Source: Chromatiales bacterium (lineage in GTDB: Bacteria > Pseudomonadota > Gammaproteobacteria > Steroidobacterales > GCA-2729495). From it: a stretch of DNA of 64,000 nt. A program made the position numbers and the translations under genes. The stretch spans positions 62,001 through 126,000 of the forward strand of contig JAEUPZ010000007.1 in assembly GCA_016789885.1 (NCBI GenBank). Reading direction: 5' to 3'. The notes below the pieces were generated by a model that saw only the letters and a list, made by a program, of their open reading frames with translations, was not told where the DNA came from and ran no database searches. Below, piece after piece: positions 16,744 to 25,748 of this stretch (position 1 is the stretch's first letter; each line of letters begins with the position of its first letter).

Positions 16744-17139
16744 CCCCGGGAATCGCCATCGCCTGAGCCAGCCGCGGGGATCGCGGATCCCGGCCTGCCT
16801 TGGGCAAACAGGCCGTGCCGGGCGCCCGTCGTGGCGCCCGGCATTCTCCGCTCCACGGTGGCGGACCGCGGTGGTCCGCACGTGGGCGGCAGGCCGACGA
16901 CCCCTCCGGCTTCGCCCGCGCGGCAGCCGCGGCCGGCACGGCCAGGTCAGCCGCCATCCTGTCCCCGGCTGCCCGGCCTCCGCGGGAACCGGACGGGGCG
17001 CTGGTCGCCGCTGCGTGGTCATCGGGTCTGCGGCCTGCCTCCTGCCGCATCCGGGCCCGGAAGCGGTGCGATTAAAGCGGTTGTGACAAAATCCGCGTCG
17101 CGCGCGCCGCCGCCGCGCCACCCGAGGAGCGAGGCCCCG
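16744..17139 (+). other. 396-nt gap between ubiD-like and mipA genes with two hairpins
   Basis: No convincing gene was found here. It contains a perfect 11-bp hairpin (16816-16843) and a second perfect 7-bp hairpin (GCGGACC 16861-16867 with GGTCCGC 16873-16879). The last part (17070-17095) is slightly AT-richer, with TTGTGACAAAAT, and may hold the mipA promoter. Confidence 0.6.
16816..16843 (+). terminator. Perfect 11-bp hairpin after the ubiD-like gene
   Basis: TGCCGGGCGCC pairs perfectly with GGCGCCCGGCA across a 6-nt loop, 72 nt after the UbiD stop. It is followed by TTCT only, so it would be a weak T-run terminator or an RNA 3'-end stabiliser. Confidence 0.5.
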
Positions 17140-17982
17140 ATGAAGACGCTGATCCTGCTGATGATTTTCGCCGTCGCCGGTCTCGTGGGCGTGCCCGCGG
17201 CCTTCGCGCAGTCGGGCGGCGGCCCCCCGGCCAAGGCCTGGGCGGTCACCGTCGGCGCGGCCCCGCTGATCGGGCCCGCCTTCCCAGGGTCCGACGACTA
17301 CGCCCTGTCGGTGTTTCCCGACCTGCGGCTGAACTACAAGGACAAGTTCTTCCTGTCGATCCCGGACGGCGTCGGCTACAACGTCGTCAACACGAAGAAC
17401 TGGCGGGCCGGCCCGCTGGTGAAGCTGCGCTTCGGCCGCGACGAGTCCAGCGGCGGCAACCCCTTCATCGTCGCGGGCGACTCCGACGACCTGCAGGGAC
17501 TTGGCGACGTCGGCCCCGCCGGCGAGGCCGGCGGCTTCCTCGAGTATCGCGGACGGCGCTACGGCACGCGGATGGAACTGCGGCAGGGCTTCGGCGCCCA
17601 CGACGGCTGGGTGGCCGACATCGGCGCGTCGGTGCGCGGCTTCCGCAAGGTGCCGTGGCTGGGCCCGAGCTTCTGGAGCTACGGCCCGCGGGCGACCTTC
17701 GGCAGTGGCGACTTCGTCGATCCCTACTTCGGCATCGACGCCGGGCAGTCGGCCGCCAGTGGCCTGCCCGAGTACAGCGCCGGGTCAGGCATCGTCTCGG
17801 CGGGCTTCGGTGGCGCGCTGGTGCACCCGGTGAACCAGCGGCTCGCCGTGACCTTTTTTGCCAACTACGACCGCTTCCTCGGCGACACGGCCGACTCGCC
17901 CCTCATCACGGAGCGCGGCACCGAGAACGTCTTCGTGCTCGGCATGGCGGTCGGCTACGTCTTTCCGTTCGGCGGGAACTGA
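17140..17982 (+). CDS. MipA/OmpV family outer-membrane protein
   Basis: The 280-residue protein starts at ATG 17140 behind GAGGAGCG; longer frames lack a signal peptide. After a Sec signal (cleavage near AFAQ, residue ~25) the sequence is a series of amphipathic beta strands with the family opening GAAPLIGPAFPGSDDYAL and FPDLRLNYKDKFFLSIPDGVGYNV, and it ends in an aromatic-rich strand (AVGYVFPFGGN). MipA/OmpV proteins are outer-membrane beta-barrels; MipA of E. coli scaffolds MltA and PBP1B, and others are porin-like or antibiotic-inducible. It converges with the desaturase gene (10 nt between stops). Confidence 0.9.
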   Translation: MKTLILLMIFAVAGLVGVPAAFAQSGGGPPAKAWAVTVGAAPLIGPAFPGSDDYALSVFPDLRLNYKDKFFLSIPDGVGYNVVNTKNWRAGPLVKLRFGRDESSGGNPFIVAGDSDDLQGLGDVGPAGEAGGFLEYRGRRYGTRMELRQGFGAHDGWVADIGASVRGFRKVPWLGPSFWSYGPRATFGSGDFVDPYFGIDAGQSAASGLPEYSAGSGIVSAGFGGALVHPVNQRLAVTFFANYDRFLGDTADSPLITERGTENVFVLGMAVGYVFPFGGN

Positions 17983-17992
17983 GCCCTGCGCC

Positions 17993-19084
17993 TCAGGCGG
18001 CGGCCGGGAAGGGCTGCCAGCCGCCGGCCGCGTAGTCGTACACCTGGCAGGTGTCGAGGCACTCGCGGTAGTAGCGCCAGCTGAACCGCACCGGCTCGAT
18101 CTCGGGAACCAGCTCGAGCAGCCGCTGCTGGGCGCCCTTGAGGTGGTAGCACGGGATCGTGCCGTCCAGATGGTGGGCCGGGTGGGCCATGATCTGGTGC
18201 AGCAGGGTTTCGAAGAACCCCGGCAGGCGCAGGTGGCGCGTCGCCGTCGCCTGGGCGGCCTCGCGCAGCCATTCGCGCCGGTCTTCGAACCAGCGGATAT
18301 CCGGCGCCGTGTGGTGCAGGTAGATCACGAGGCCCATCGTCCAGATCCACAGGGCGAAGGGCAGCACGAAGCCGAGGCCGAGCAGCAGCCACGGTGACGT
18401 GCCCGTGGCGAGCGCCGCTGCCACGAGCCCACCGATCCAGGCGACGCCCATGACGGTGACGGCCGTGCAGTCGCCCACGAACTCCGCCCGCCGGGTGCGC
18501 AGCCGCGCAAGCCCCGGGAAGTAGAGCCGCTTCCACCAGATTTCCCAGAAGTAGTACGGGCCGGGACCGAAGGCGCTGCCGCGGTAGAGCCGCTCGAGGG
18601 CCCGGCGCCACGGCGTCTGCTGGCGGTACTCGTCGGCGGACATGGGCTCCCAGACGAAGTCGCGACCGCGGACGTTGTTGAAGCCGTGGTGCACGACGTT
18701 GTGCCCCACGTGCCACATGGAAAAGGGCGTCAGCGACGGCAGGAAGGCCACCCGCCCGATCCACGCGTTGAGCCGGTCGCTGTCCGTCAGCGCACCGTGG
18801 CAGGCATCGTGGCCGATCAGGAACAGCCGCACGATGCCGACCCAGGACAGCAGCGCGCCCAGCACCCGCAGCGCCAGGCCCGGGCCCGCCACCACGAGTA
18901 CCTGGCCCACGGCGAACAGCAGCAGGTCGGCGGCCGTCAGCGCCAGCGCGAGGGGGGTGCTGCGGCGGCGCCAGGGCGCGAGGGCATCGCGCAGGTCGGC
19001 CAGGCGCTTGGCGGGCGAAACGGCCGCCGGCTCGACCGGGGCCGCCGTGAGGCGGTCTGCCACGTATGCTGCTGTTGCTGCCAT
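17993..19084 (-). CDS. Membrane fatty acid desaturase
   Basis: The 363-residue protein starts at ATG 19084 behind AGGAG; frames from 19123 or 19165 are possible but lack ribosome sites. The three histidine boxes of the di-iron desaturase/hydroxylase superfamily are present: HDACHG (His92, His96), HVGHNVVHH (residues 125-133) and a C-terminal HPAHH, between four hydrophobic stretches. Such integral-membrane enzymes insert double bonds into acyl chains using O2. The mid-protein inserts LYRGSAFGPGPYYFWE and YYRECLDTCQVYDYAAGGWQ resemble a bacterial subfamily of uncertain regiospecificity. A related hydroxylase or ketolase activity cannot be excluded. It is monocistronic as far as can be seen. 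Confidence 0.9.
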   Translation of the reverse strand: MAATAAYVADRLTAAPVEPAAVSPAKRLADLRDALAPWRRRSTPLALALTAADLLLFAVGQVLVVAGPGLALRVLGALLSWVGIVRLFLIGHDACHGALTDSDRLNAWIGRVAFLPSLTPFSMWHVGHNVVHHGFNNVRGRDFVWEPMSADEYRQQTPWRRALERLYRGSAFGPGPYYFWEIWWKRLYFPGLARLRTRRAEFVGDCTAVTVMGVAWIGGLVAAALATGTSPWLLLGLGFVLPFALWIWTMGLVIYLHHTAPDIRWFEDRREWLREAAQATATRHLRLPGFFETLLHQIMAHPAHHLDGTIPCYHLKGAQQRLLELVPEIEPVRFSWRYYRECLDTCQVYDYAAGGWQPFPAAA

Positions 19085-19178
19085 CAACCAGGGCTCCTGT
19101 CCCACGCCCCGCCGCGGGGGCATTGATCCAATCTGACAGCTTGGGCGCCCCCCCGCCAGACACAATCGCGGAAAGTGC

Positions 19179-19985
19179 TTAGGCGGGGCCCGCCCCGGCT
19201 GCGGGGCCCATTGTACCGGTCACCGGCCCCCCGGAACCCCCGCCGCCCAGGGTCGGCGCCCGCACGGCGATGCCCCGCGCGGCAAAGGCCGCGCGCAGGG
19301 CAATGGCGAAGCCGGCGGCCCCCGGCTGGTCGCCGTGCAGACAGACGGTCCCGGGCGTCACGGGCACGTCGGTGCCGTCCAGCGAGCGCACCAGCCGCTC
19401 CTCCACCATCCGCACGGCCTGGGCCACGGCCGCCGCGGCATCGGTGATGAGGGCCGCCGGGTGCACGCGGGGCGTCAGCGTGCCGTCGGCCTGGTACGTG
19501 CGGTCGGCAAAGACCTCGGCGACCGCGGGCACGCCCATCGCCACCGCGGCCTCAGTCATCGCTGTGCCGGCCTGGGCATAGAGCACGACGCCGAGCTCCC
19601 GGGCGGCGCGGGCGAGGGCCTCCGCCAGCGCCGGATCCCGCGCCGCCATGTTGTAGAGGGCGCCGTGGGCCTTCACGTGGTGCAGGCGGACGCCGGCGGC
19701 CCGCGCAAAGGCCGCGACGGCGCCGGCCTGGTACATCACGAGGTCGTAGGCCGCGACGGGCGTGACCGGCAGCGGGCGCCGCCCGAAGCCGTCGCGGTCC
19801 GGCAGCGACGGGTGGGCACCGATGGCAACGCCGTGGCTCTCCGCCAGCGCGACGGTCGCCCGGATCGTGCCCGGGTCGCCGGCGTGGAAGCCGGCGGCGA
19901 CGTTGGCCGAGGTCACGAGCGGCATCAGCGCTGCGTCGTCACCCACGCCCTCGCCGAGGTCGCAGTTCAGGTCGATGCTGTGCAT
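19179..19985 (-). CDS. pxpA: 5-oxoprolinase subunit PxpA (LamB/YcsF family)
   Basis: This 268-residue protein begins IDLNCDLGEGVGDDAALMP, the diagnostic LamB/YcsF start, and has the family blocks VTSANVAAGFHAGDP (metal/substrate site), GAHPSLPDRDGFGRR and HVKAHGALYNMA, then VCLHGDQPGA near the C terminus. PxpA works with PxpB and PxpC in ATP-dependent cleavage of 5-oxo-L-proline (pyroglutamate) to L-glutamate. Its start overlaps the pxpC end by 19 nt, so it is the last gene of a pxpB-pxpC-pxpA operon read on the minus strand. Older annotations call it a lactam-utilisation protein. Confidence 0.96.
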   Translation of the reverse strand: MHSIDLNCDLGEGVGDDAALMPLVTSANVAAGFHAGDPGTIRATVALAESHGVAIGAHPSLPDRDGFGRRPLPVTPVAAYDLVMYQAGAVAAFARAAGVRLHHVKAHGALYNMAARDPALAEALARAARELGVVLYAQAGTAMTEAAVAMGVPAVAEVFADRTYQADGTLTPRVHPAALITDAAAAVAQAVRMVEERLVRSLDGTDVPVTPGTVCLHGDQPGAAGFAIALRAAFAARGIAVRAPTLGGGGSGGPVTGTMGPAAGAGPA

Positions 19986-21013
19986 GGCGGACGTTCGTGA
20001 CCGAATTCCCAGGCGAGGCGCCGGACCAGCCGGCCGACCTGACCCTCACGTTCCTCCAGTGCCGCATCGGCCGAGGCCAGGTCCACCGTGACGACGCGCA
20101 AGCCCGCGCCCGGCGGCAGCTGCGCGAGCAGCGCCGTGTCGGCCGCGATGACCTCGGCGATCTTCGGGTAGCCGCCGGTGGCCTGGTGGTCCGCCAGCAG
20201 CGCGATGGGCTGGCCACCGGGCGGCACCTGCACCGTACCGCGCCACGTGGCCTCGGTCACGACCTCGGTGGCCGGCCGCACCGGCAGCGCCGGGCCCGCC
20301 AGGCGCAGGCCCATGCGGTTCGACTCGGGCGTCACGCGCCACGTGGCGCCGAGGAACGCCGCGCGCACGGCGTCGCCGAGGAGCGGCACGTGCAGGCCGG
20401 GCAGCGCGCGGATCACCGGCAGGCCGTCGCCCGGCAGCGTGAAGGACGGCACGAACCAGCGCACGCTGCGGCTGGCGGGGCCGATGTCCACCGCCGCACG
20501 GGACGCCGTGAGCCGGGCGAAGCGCGCGCGGGAGCAATCGGCGACGTCGGCGGCGAGGGGCACCACCGACCCCGCGGCCAGCGGCGCCCCGGCCACACCC
20601 CCGAAGCCGCCGGGCAGGCAGGTGCCGCGGCCCTGCAGGACCACCGGCACGTCGATGCCGCCGGCCACGGCCAGGTAGCCATAGCAGCCACCCGTGGCGT
20701 TGCCGACCTGCAGGCGTGCGCCGGCGGCCACGAGCACGGGCCTGGCCCAGGGCATTGGAACGCCATCGAGTCGGGCTGAAAACGGCGCGCCGTGGAGCGC
20801 CACGAGGGCATCGCTCCCGAAGCGCAGCTCGGGGCCCACCAGCGCCATCTCCAGGGTCGCGGCATCGCCCGGGTTGCCCACCAGCGCATTGGCCAGCCGG
20901 TGCGAGGCCTGATCCATGGCGCCACCGGGACCGACCCCGATGTGCTGCAGCCCCGGCCGGCCCAGGTCCTGGACCGTGGTCAGCAGGCCGGGCCGCAGGA
21001 CGTGCAACGCCAT
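19967..21013 (-). CDS. pxpC: 5-oxoprolinase subunit PxpC (biotin-dependent carboxyltransferase-like family)
   Basis: The 348-residue protein starts at ATG 21013, whose A overlaps the pxpB stop (TGATG). The N-terminal signature VLRPGLLTTVQDLGRPGLQHIGV and the GGAMDQASHRLANALVGN block are those of the KipA/PxpC family, and residues ~275-320 (LLADHQATGGYPKIAEVIAAD) are the strongest C-terminal marker. With PxpB it forms the cyclophilin-like partner complex that supports ATP-dependent 5-oxoproline hydrolysis. A much longer upstream frame exists but would overlap pxpB entirely and is rejected. Confidence 0.95.
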   Translation of the reverse strand: MALHVLRPGLLTTVQDLGRPGLQHIGVGPGGAMDQASHRLANALVGNPGDAATLEMALVGPELRFGSDALVALHGAPFSARLDGVPMPWARPVLVAAGARLQVGNATGGCYGYLAVAGGIDVPVVLQGRGTCLPGGFGGVAGAPLAAGSVVPLAADVADCSRARFARLTASRAAVDIGPASRSVRWFVPSFTLPGDGLPVIRALPGLHVPLLGDAVRAAFLGATWRVTPESNRMGLRLAGPALPVRPATEVVTEATWRGTVQVPPGGQPIALLADHQATGGYPKIAEVIAADTALLAQLPPGAGLRVVTVDLASADAALEEREGQVGRLVRRLAWEFGHERPPCTAST

Positions 21014-21729
21014 CAAGGGTCGCACGCCAGTTGCCGGAAACGGTCCGCGCCGATGGCGACGAAGCGCACCCGGTCCCCCGCCTGCAGCACCGCCGGCGGT
21101 GCGCGCCCCGCATCGAAGAGCCGCAGCGGCGTACGGCCGATGAGGTGCCAGCCGCCGGGCGTGGCCCGCGGATAGATCACGCACTGGCCGTTGGCGATGC
21201 CGACGGAGCCTGCCTCGACGCGGGTGCGGGGCGACGCGCGCCGGGGCAGGGCGAGCCGCGGGTCGAGACCCCCGAGGTACGGCGTGCCGGGGGAAAAGCC
21301 GAGCATCAGTACCCGGTGCGGCGAGGCCAGGTGCGCGGCGATGACGGCATCAGGGGAAAGCCCCGTGGCCCGGGCCACCTCGTCGAGGTCCGGCGCCAAG
21401 TCCGGTGCATGGCAGACGGGTATCTCCACCTCGCGCGGTGATGGCAGCGCCGCGCCGGCATCGAGGCGGTCGAAGGCCTCGGCCAGCAGCGCGCGGCAGG
21501 CCTCCCGGCGCGTGGCGGCCTCGTTGACCGTCGTCGCGACGAAGCGCACCGCCACCGACGCGATGCCCGGCACGATGTCGATCAGCCAGGCCGGCGCCTG
21601 CCGGCGCAGCGCCTCGGCCACGGCGAGGCAGCGCCGGTTCGCGCGGGCCTGGTCGACGGTGTCGAGCCCGGCGATAACGCCACTGTCGCCGAAGGGCTGG
21701 ATGCAGAGGTCGTCGCTGGCTGCTGGCAT
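21013..21729 (-). CDS. pxpB: 5-oxoprolinase subunit PxpB (KipI family)
   Basis: This 238-residue protein opens with IQPFGDSGVIAGLD, typical of KipI/PxpB, and carries IDIVPGIASVAVRF and the hallmark FSPGTPYLGGLDPRLALPRRASPRTRVEAGSVGIA region (residues ~140-180), then YPRATPGGWHLIGRTPLRLFD at the C-terminal domain. PxpB pairs with PxpC in the 5-oxoprolinase complex; in Bacillus, KipI additionally inhibits a sporulation kinase, a role not expected here. It is the first gene of pxpBCA. The ATG at 21729 has only GGTGAG upstream as a weak ribosome site. Confidence 0.95.
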   Translation of the reverse strand: MPAASDDLCIQPFGDSGVIAGLDTVDQARANRRCLAVAEALRRQAPAWLIDIVPGIASVAVRFVATTVNEAATRREACRALLAEAFDRLDAGAALPSPREVEIPVCHAPDLAPDLDEVARATGLSPDAVIAAHLASPHRVLMLGFSPGTPYLGGLDPRLALPRRASPRTRVEAGSVGIANGQCVIYPRATPGGWHLIGRTPLRLFDAGRAPPAVLQAGDRVRFVAIGADRFRQLACDP

Positions 21730-21867
21730 GTCTGCTCACCCGTGGGTGACGGTATCGCCCGCGCCGCCCCGGCCGCGGCATGGCAAGCCTGGCAGCACAC
21801 CGGGCGGCGACGGCCGGGCCGGACCGGACCGGACCGGCGGGCCAGGATCCGGCCGTGCCGCTGGCAC

Positions 21868-21890
21868 GCGGCGCGGAGAGTCCGCGCCGC
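21868..21890 (-). terminator. Terminator-like hairpin after the M1 aminopeptidase gene
   Basis: A perfect 10-bp stem, GCGGCGCGGA (21868-21877) with TCCGCGCCGC (21881-21890), closes a 3-nt loop 17 nt beyond the M1 stop. No T-run follows. Just beyond it, near 21823-21840, lies a short GGACC tandem (three to four units). Confidence 0.5.
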
Positions 21891-21907
21891 ATGGCGTGGT
21901 GGACGCC

Positions 21908-24613
21908 CTAGCGTCCCGCGGCGAAGTACTTGCCGACCTCGGCGCGCCGCGACTCCGCCAGCGCCGCGCAGAGCTCGATGCCCTCCAGGGACTCGGCCAG
22001 TGTCCGGTCGGCACCGGGCAGCCGGCCCACCAGCGGCGCGAAGAACGCCCCGACCTCGTCGCGCTCCTTCACCGAGCAGAAGCCCGCGCCGAAGCGGGGC
22101 AGCCAGCGCTGGCCGAAGCTCGCCGACGTGCGTGCGATGAAGGCCTCGTGGTTGGCCTTGAACCAGTCGAAGGTCGCGCGGCGCTGGCTGGCCCGGGCCG
22201 CCAGCCCGAAACCGATCAGCGTCGGCTCGCGGCCCCGCAGGCGCGGGTCGAGCAGCAGCGAACGCACGCGGTCGCCCACGGCCGGGTCGTCGGTGGCCGC
22301 CAGCGCCGTCGCGGCCTGGGTGCGGAAACGCACGTCATTCGACGCGAGCATGCGGTCCACCAGCGTGTCGACGAAGGGCAGGCCCTTCTGGCGCACGCCC
22401 GCCGCCAGCGCGATGTCGACCAGGGCCGGCGGCACGGCCGCCGGATCGAGCCCGGCTTCCGCCTGGCCCTGGCGCAGGAAGCGGCTGGCGTCGGCGGCCA
22501 GCTGGTTGGCCAGCGCCTCGTCGCCAGCCTCCAGCGCCAGCAGCCGCGTCAGCCGCGTGCGGAACAGCGCCTGCTCGACGGCGGCCGGTGACCGGGCGTC
22601 GGCACCGGCCGGCGGCGGGCCGAGCGCGGCGAGGCGCGGCTGGTACAGCGTGCGCATCAGCGCGAGGATCGCCGGGCGCGCCTCCGGCGGGCTGAAGTCG
22701 TCCCGCAGCCGTACGAGGCCCGCGGCCGGCGCCACGGCAACCGTCGGCGACGGCGACGCGGCGATGGTGGCCACGGCTGCCAGGTAGTCGGCGGTGGCCA
22801 GGCGGTTCGCCTGCCACGACGCCCACAGGCTGTCGGCCGCGGCCAGGGCCTCGGCTTCGTTCAGCCGGCCGAAGTTCGCCATCAGCGCGTCCCAGCCGGC
22901 GCTGTCGAGGGCGAAGCGGTAATAGCCGGCGCCGTCGGCATTCGGCATGACGAAGGCCGGGCAGGCGGCGCCGGGCAGCGGCACCGTGGCCTCCGCCGCC
23001 GTGACGAGGGCGCAGTGCTTCTTCAGCTCGCCGCCGGCCTCGTAGCGCACGCAGAGCGGCAGCTGCCAGGTCTGGCGCGTGTCGCCCCGCGAGCCCACCG
23101 GCAGGTAGCGCGACTGCGTCACCTGCAGCGCGGCGCTGGCGCCACTGCAGGCGAGCCGCGCGGTCACGAGCGGGACGCCGGGCTGGTCGATGAAGCTGCG
23201 GAACGCCGGCACCACGTCGGGACGCCCTGAGCCCGAGGCCAGCGAGGCCATGAAGTCATTCACGTCGGCCACGGCGTGGGGGAAGCGCCGCAGGTGGACC
23301 CGGATGCCGGCGCGGAAGCCCTCCTCGCCGAGCCAGCTCTCGAACATGCCGAGCACCGCACCGCCCTTCAGGTAGGTGATGCCGTCGAAGGCGCCGCCGA
23401 TGTCGTCGTTGCGATCCACCGGGTTGCGGATGCGGCGCGCGCTGATGCGGCTGTCCTGGTCCATGGCCGGCGGCGTCTGCAGCGCCGGCACGAGGTCCAT
23501 GCGCAGGGACGGCTGCCAGGCGTGGGCGGCCTTGTTGCCCATCCAGGTGGCGAAGGCCTCGTTCAGCCAGATGTCGTCCCACCAGCGGGGCGTGACCAGG
23601 TCGCCGAACCACTGGTGCGCCAGCTCGTGGGCGTGGATGCCACCGAAGCCGCGCAGCTGCTCGAAGGAGGCGTTCTCGGCCAGCAGGATGTTGGGGTCGC
23701 CGTAGACGATGGCGCCGGCGTTCTCCATGCCGCCGCCGAAGTCGGGCGAGGCGATCAGGTCGAGCTTGGGGTAGGGGAACGGCACCGCGAAGTAGCCCTC
23801 GAGGAACTCGACCATGGCGGCCGTGTTGGCCAGCGCGTAGGCGAGCCGCGGGCCCTTGCCGCGGGTGGCCACCCCGCGCAGCGGCAGCGGCCGGTTGCGC
23901 ACGGCGTTGGGCGGCAGCGGCGGCGCCTCGACGACGTCGAAGGGACCGACGGCCAGGGCGATGAGGTAGGTCGGCAGCGGCAGCGTGCGCCCGAGCTCGA
24001 CGCGCTTCAGGCCGCCGCCCGCGGCCTTCGTCCGCTGGACCGGCGTGTTGCCGATGACGACGTTGCCATCGCGCGTCGTCACGCTGATGTCGAAGGGCGT
24101 CTTGAAGCCCGGCTCGTCGAAGCCCGGGAACATGCGCCGCGCGTCCGTGGGCTGGAACTGCGTGAACAGGTAGGCGTCATCGGCGATGACGGACTTGTAC
24201 AGCCCCTCGCCCGCCCGGCCGTAACTGCCGGTGTAGCGCAGGCGCAGCGTCGCCGGGCCCGCCGGCACCGGCGCGGCGAAGGTCAGGCTGGCGACGCCGG
24301 AGGGATCGAGCTGCGTCCAGGTGCCCGCAAGCTCCCGGCCGCGGGCGGGCTCGAGCACCGCGCTCTCGACGGTAAGGCCGTTGCCGTGCAGGTGGATGAC
24401 GCGGGCCGGCTTTGCCAGCGTCACGTCGATCTCGGCGACGCCGGAGAAGCCGGCCTCGTCGGGCAGCAGGTACAGGTCCAGGCGGTAGGCCGAGGGCGTC
24501 ACCGCGTCGGTCAGCTTGCCGGCCGGAAATGCCGGCGGCGCCGCGGCCATGGCGGCCGATGCCGCCAGCACGCCGGCGGCCAGCCAGGTCAGGGACAGGA
24601 AGCGGTTACCCAT
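21908..24613 (-). CDS. Secreted M1 family metallo-aminopeptidase with ERAP1-like C-terminal domain
   Basis: The 901-residue protein starts at ATG 24613 (GAGG upstream; an alternative at 24646 would push the signal peptide inward). A Sec signal ends near AMAAA (~residue 25). The N-terminal saddle domain is followed by GGGMENAG (aminopeptidase exopeptidase motif, ~residue 295) and the zinc site HELAH (His329, Glu330, His333) with Glu352 in WLNE, 18 residues on, exactly as in M1 peptidases. The ~350 C-terminal residues form the alpha-helical ERAP1-like domain. It trims N-terminal residues from peptides in the periplasm or outside. No paired transporter is adjacent; pxpBCA, which consumes pyroglutamate, lies just downstream, so a peptide-use link is conceivable. 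Confidence 0.95.
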   Translation of the reverse strand: MGNRFLSLTWLAAGVLAASAAMAAAPPAFPAGKLTDAVTPSAYRLDLYLLPDEAGFSGVAEIDVTLAKPARVIHLHGNGLTVESAVLEPARGRELAGTWTQLDPSGVASLTFAAPVPAGPATLRLRYTGSYGRAGEGLYKSVIADDAYLFTQFQPTDARRMFPGFDEPGFKTPFDISVTTRDGNVVIGNTPVQRTKAAGGGLKRVELGRTLPLPTYLIALAVGPFDVVEAPPLPPNAVRNRPLPLRGVATRGKGPRLAYALANTAAMVEFLEGYFAVPFPYPKLDLIASPDFGGGMENAGAIVYGDPNILLAENASFEQLRGFGGIHAHELAHQWFGDLVTPRWWDDIWLNEAFATWMGNKAAHAWQPSLRMDLVPALQTPPAMDQDSRISARRIRNPVDRNDDIGGAFDGITYLKGGAVLGMFESWLGEEGFRAGIRVHLRRFPHAVADVNDFMASLASGSGRPDVVPAFRSFIDQPGVPLVTARLACSGASAALQVTQSRYLPVGSRGDTRQTWQLPLCVRYEAGGELKKHCALVTAAEATVPLPGAACPAFVMPNADGAGYYRFALDSAGWDALMANFGRLNEAEALAAADSLWASWQANRLATADYLAAVATIAASPSPTVAVAPAAGLVRLRDDFSPPEARPAILALMRTLYQPRLAALGPPPAGADARSPAAVEQALFRTRLTRLLALEAGDEALANQLAADASRFLRQGQAEAGLDPAAVPPALVDIALAAGVRQKGLPFVDTLVDRMLASNDVRFRTQAATALAATDDPAVGDRVRSLLLDPRLRGREPTLIGFGLAARASQRRATFDWFKANHEAFIARTSASFGQRWLPRFGAGFCSVKERDEVGAFFAPLVGRLPGADRTLAESLEGIELCAALAESRRAEVGKYFAAGR

Positions 24614-24830
24614 GGCGATCGACCTCGGCGCGCGGTAGGCGCGCAACGGGCGCCACGGTACCAGCCCCCGCAGCGCCTGCCGATGCCGCGGCGTGTCGCA
24701 GGGGCCCGGCGGATGCCGTGGACCACACGACGGGGCGGCGGACTGGCACGCTGAACAGGCGCGCAGCCAGTGCGCCCTGTCATCTACCTGCTAGAGTCGA
24801 CGCGGGATCCCGTCGCCCGGAACGCCGGCC

Positions 24831-25553
24831 ATGAAGCTCCTCCGCACCCTGCTCCTCGCCACCTGGACGGCGGTTGCCGCGCTGGCGTCGCCGGCCCGCG
24901 CCGACGACGGCGTGCTGGTGTTCGGTGCCAGCGGCCAGCTGGGGTCCGAAGTGGTCCGGGCCCTGGTGGCCGCCGGCTACCCGGTCACGGCCTTCGTGCG
25001 GCCCGGCTCGGACCGCTCCCGCCTGGCAGGCCTCGGGATCGATTTCGCCACCGGCGACATGCTGGTGGCCGACGACGTCCGTGCCGCCTTCGCCGGCCGC
25101 CACTACACGGCCGTGGTGGACGCGTCGGCCCGCGGGCGCGCCGGCAACGAGTTCTATCCCGTGGCCATGGGCCACATCGTCGCCGCCGCGAAGGCCAGCG
25201 GCACGCCGCGGATCATCCTGCACGGGTCCGTGGGCGCCGGCGACAACATCCGCCTGTTCCCCCAGGCCCCCTTCGGGCCCATGACGGCGACGCTCGCCGC
25301 CAAGGGCGAAGCCGAGCGCCTCCTGCGGGAGAGCGGGCTGCCTTACGCCATCATCCGCAACGGCATCCTCGCGCCGGCCGGGACCCCGGCCACGGGCCAG
25401 GCGAAGCTGAGCCCCGACGAGCGGCTGATGCGCACCGTGACGCGGGCGGACCTCGGCCGGCTCACGGTGGAGTGCCTGCGCGACGCCGGCTGCCTCGGCA
25501 AGACCTGGCACGCCGTCGACGAGTCGCTGCCGTTCCCCGAACGCTATCGCTGA
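24831..25553 (+). CDS. NAD(P)-binding SDR-like protein with an N-terminal signal peptide
   Basis: The 240-residue protein starts with a Sec-like signal (first ~24 residues: LLRTLLLATWTAVAALASPARA then D-D) followed directly by an atypical SDR Rossmann motif, LVFGASGQLGSEVVRAL (GxxGxxG), and by VTAFVRPGSDRSRL, as in NmrA/NAD(P)H-binding proteins. The usual IIRNGILAPAG block lies at ~175-185. The classical SDR Tyr-x3-Lys catalytic pair is not evident, as in NmrA-like redox sensors. A signal peptide on an NAD(P)-binding protein is odd because the periplasm lacks free NAD(P); the leader could be a membrane anchor. Function unknown. It is divergent from the M1 gene with a 217-nt gap. Confidence 0.8.
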   Translation: MKLLRTLLLATWTAVAALASPARADDGVLVFGASGQLGSEVVRALVAAGYPVTAFVRPGSDRSRLAGLGIDFATGDMLVADDVRAAFAGRHYTAVVDASARGRAGNEFYPVAMGHIVAAAKASGTPRIILHGSVGAGDNIRLFPQAPFGPMTATLAAKGEAERLLRESGLPYAIIRNGILAPAGTPATGQAKLSPDERLMRTVTRADLGRLTVECLRDAGCLGKTWHAVDESLPFPERYR

Positions 25554-25748
25554 CGGCCACGGGCATTCGGAGGCCAGTCCACGCGACGCTGTCCGGGCAC
25601 GTCGCCCGGCCCTGTGGCGAGGCGCCGCCGGCCGGGACCGGCAGCGCGCCGGCAACCGCCACGGCGTGGCCCCGCCCCCGCACAGGGCCGGAAAAACGCC
25701 GGCGAAGCGCATACTTGCGCGCCCCGACGGCCCGCGAAGGACAGCCCA

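Noticed and set aside
14824..17601. 925-codon minus-strand frame
   Set aside because: Antisense to the UbiD and MipA genes; no recognisable domain.
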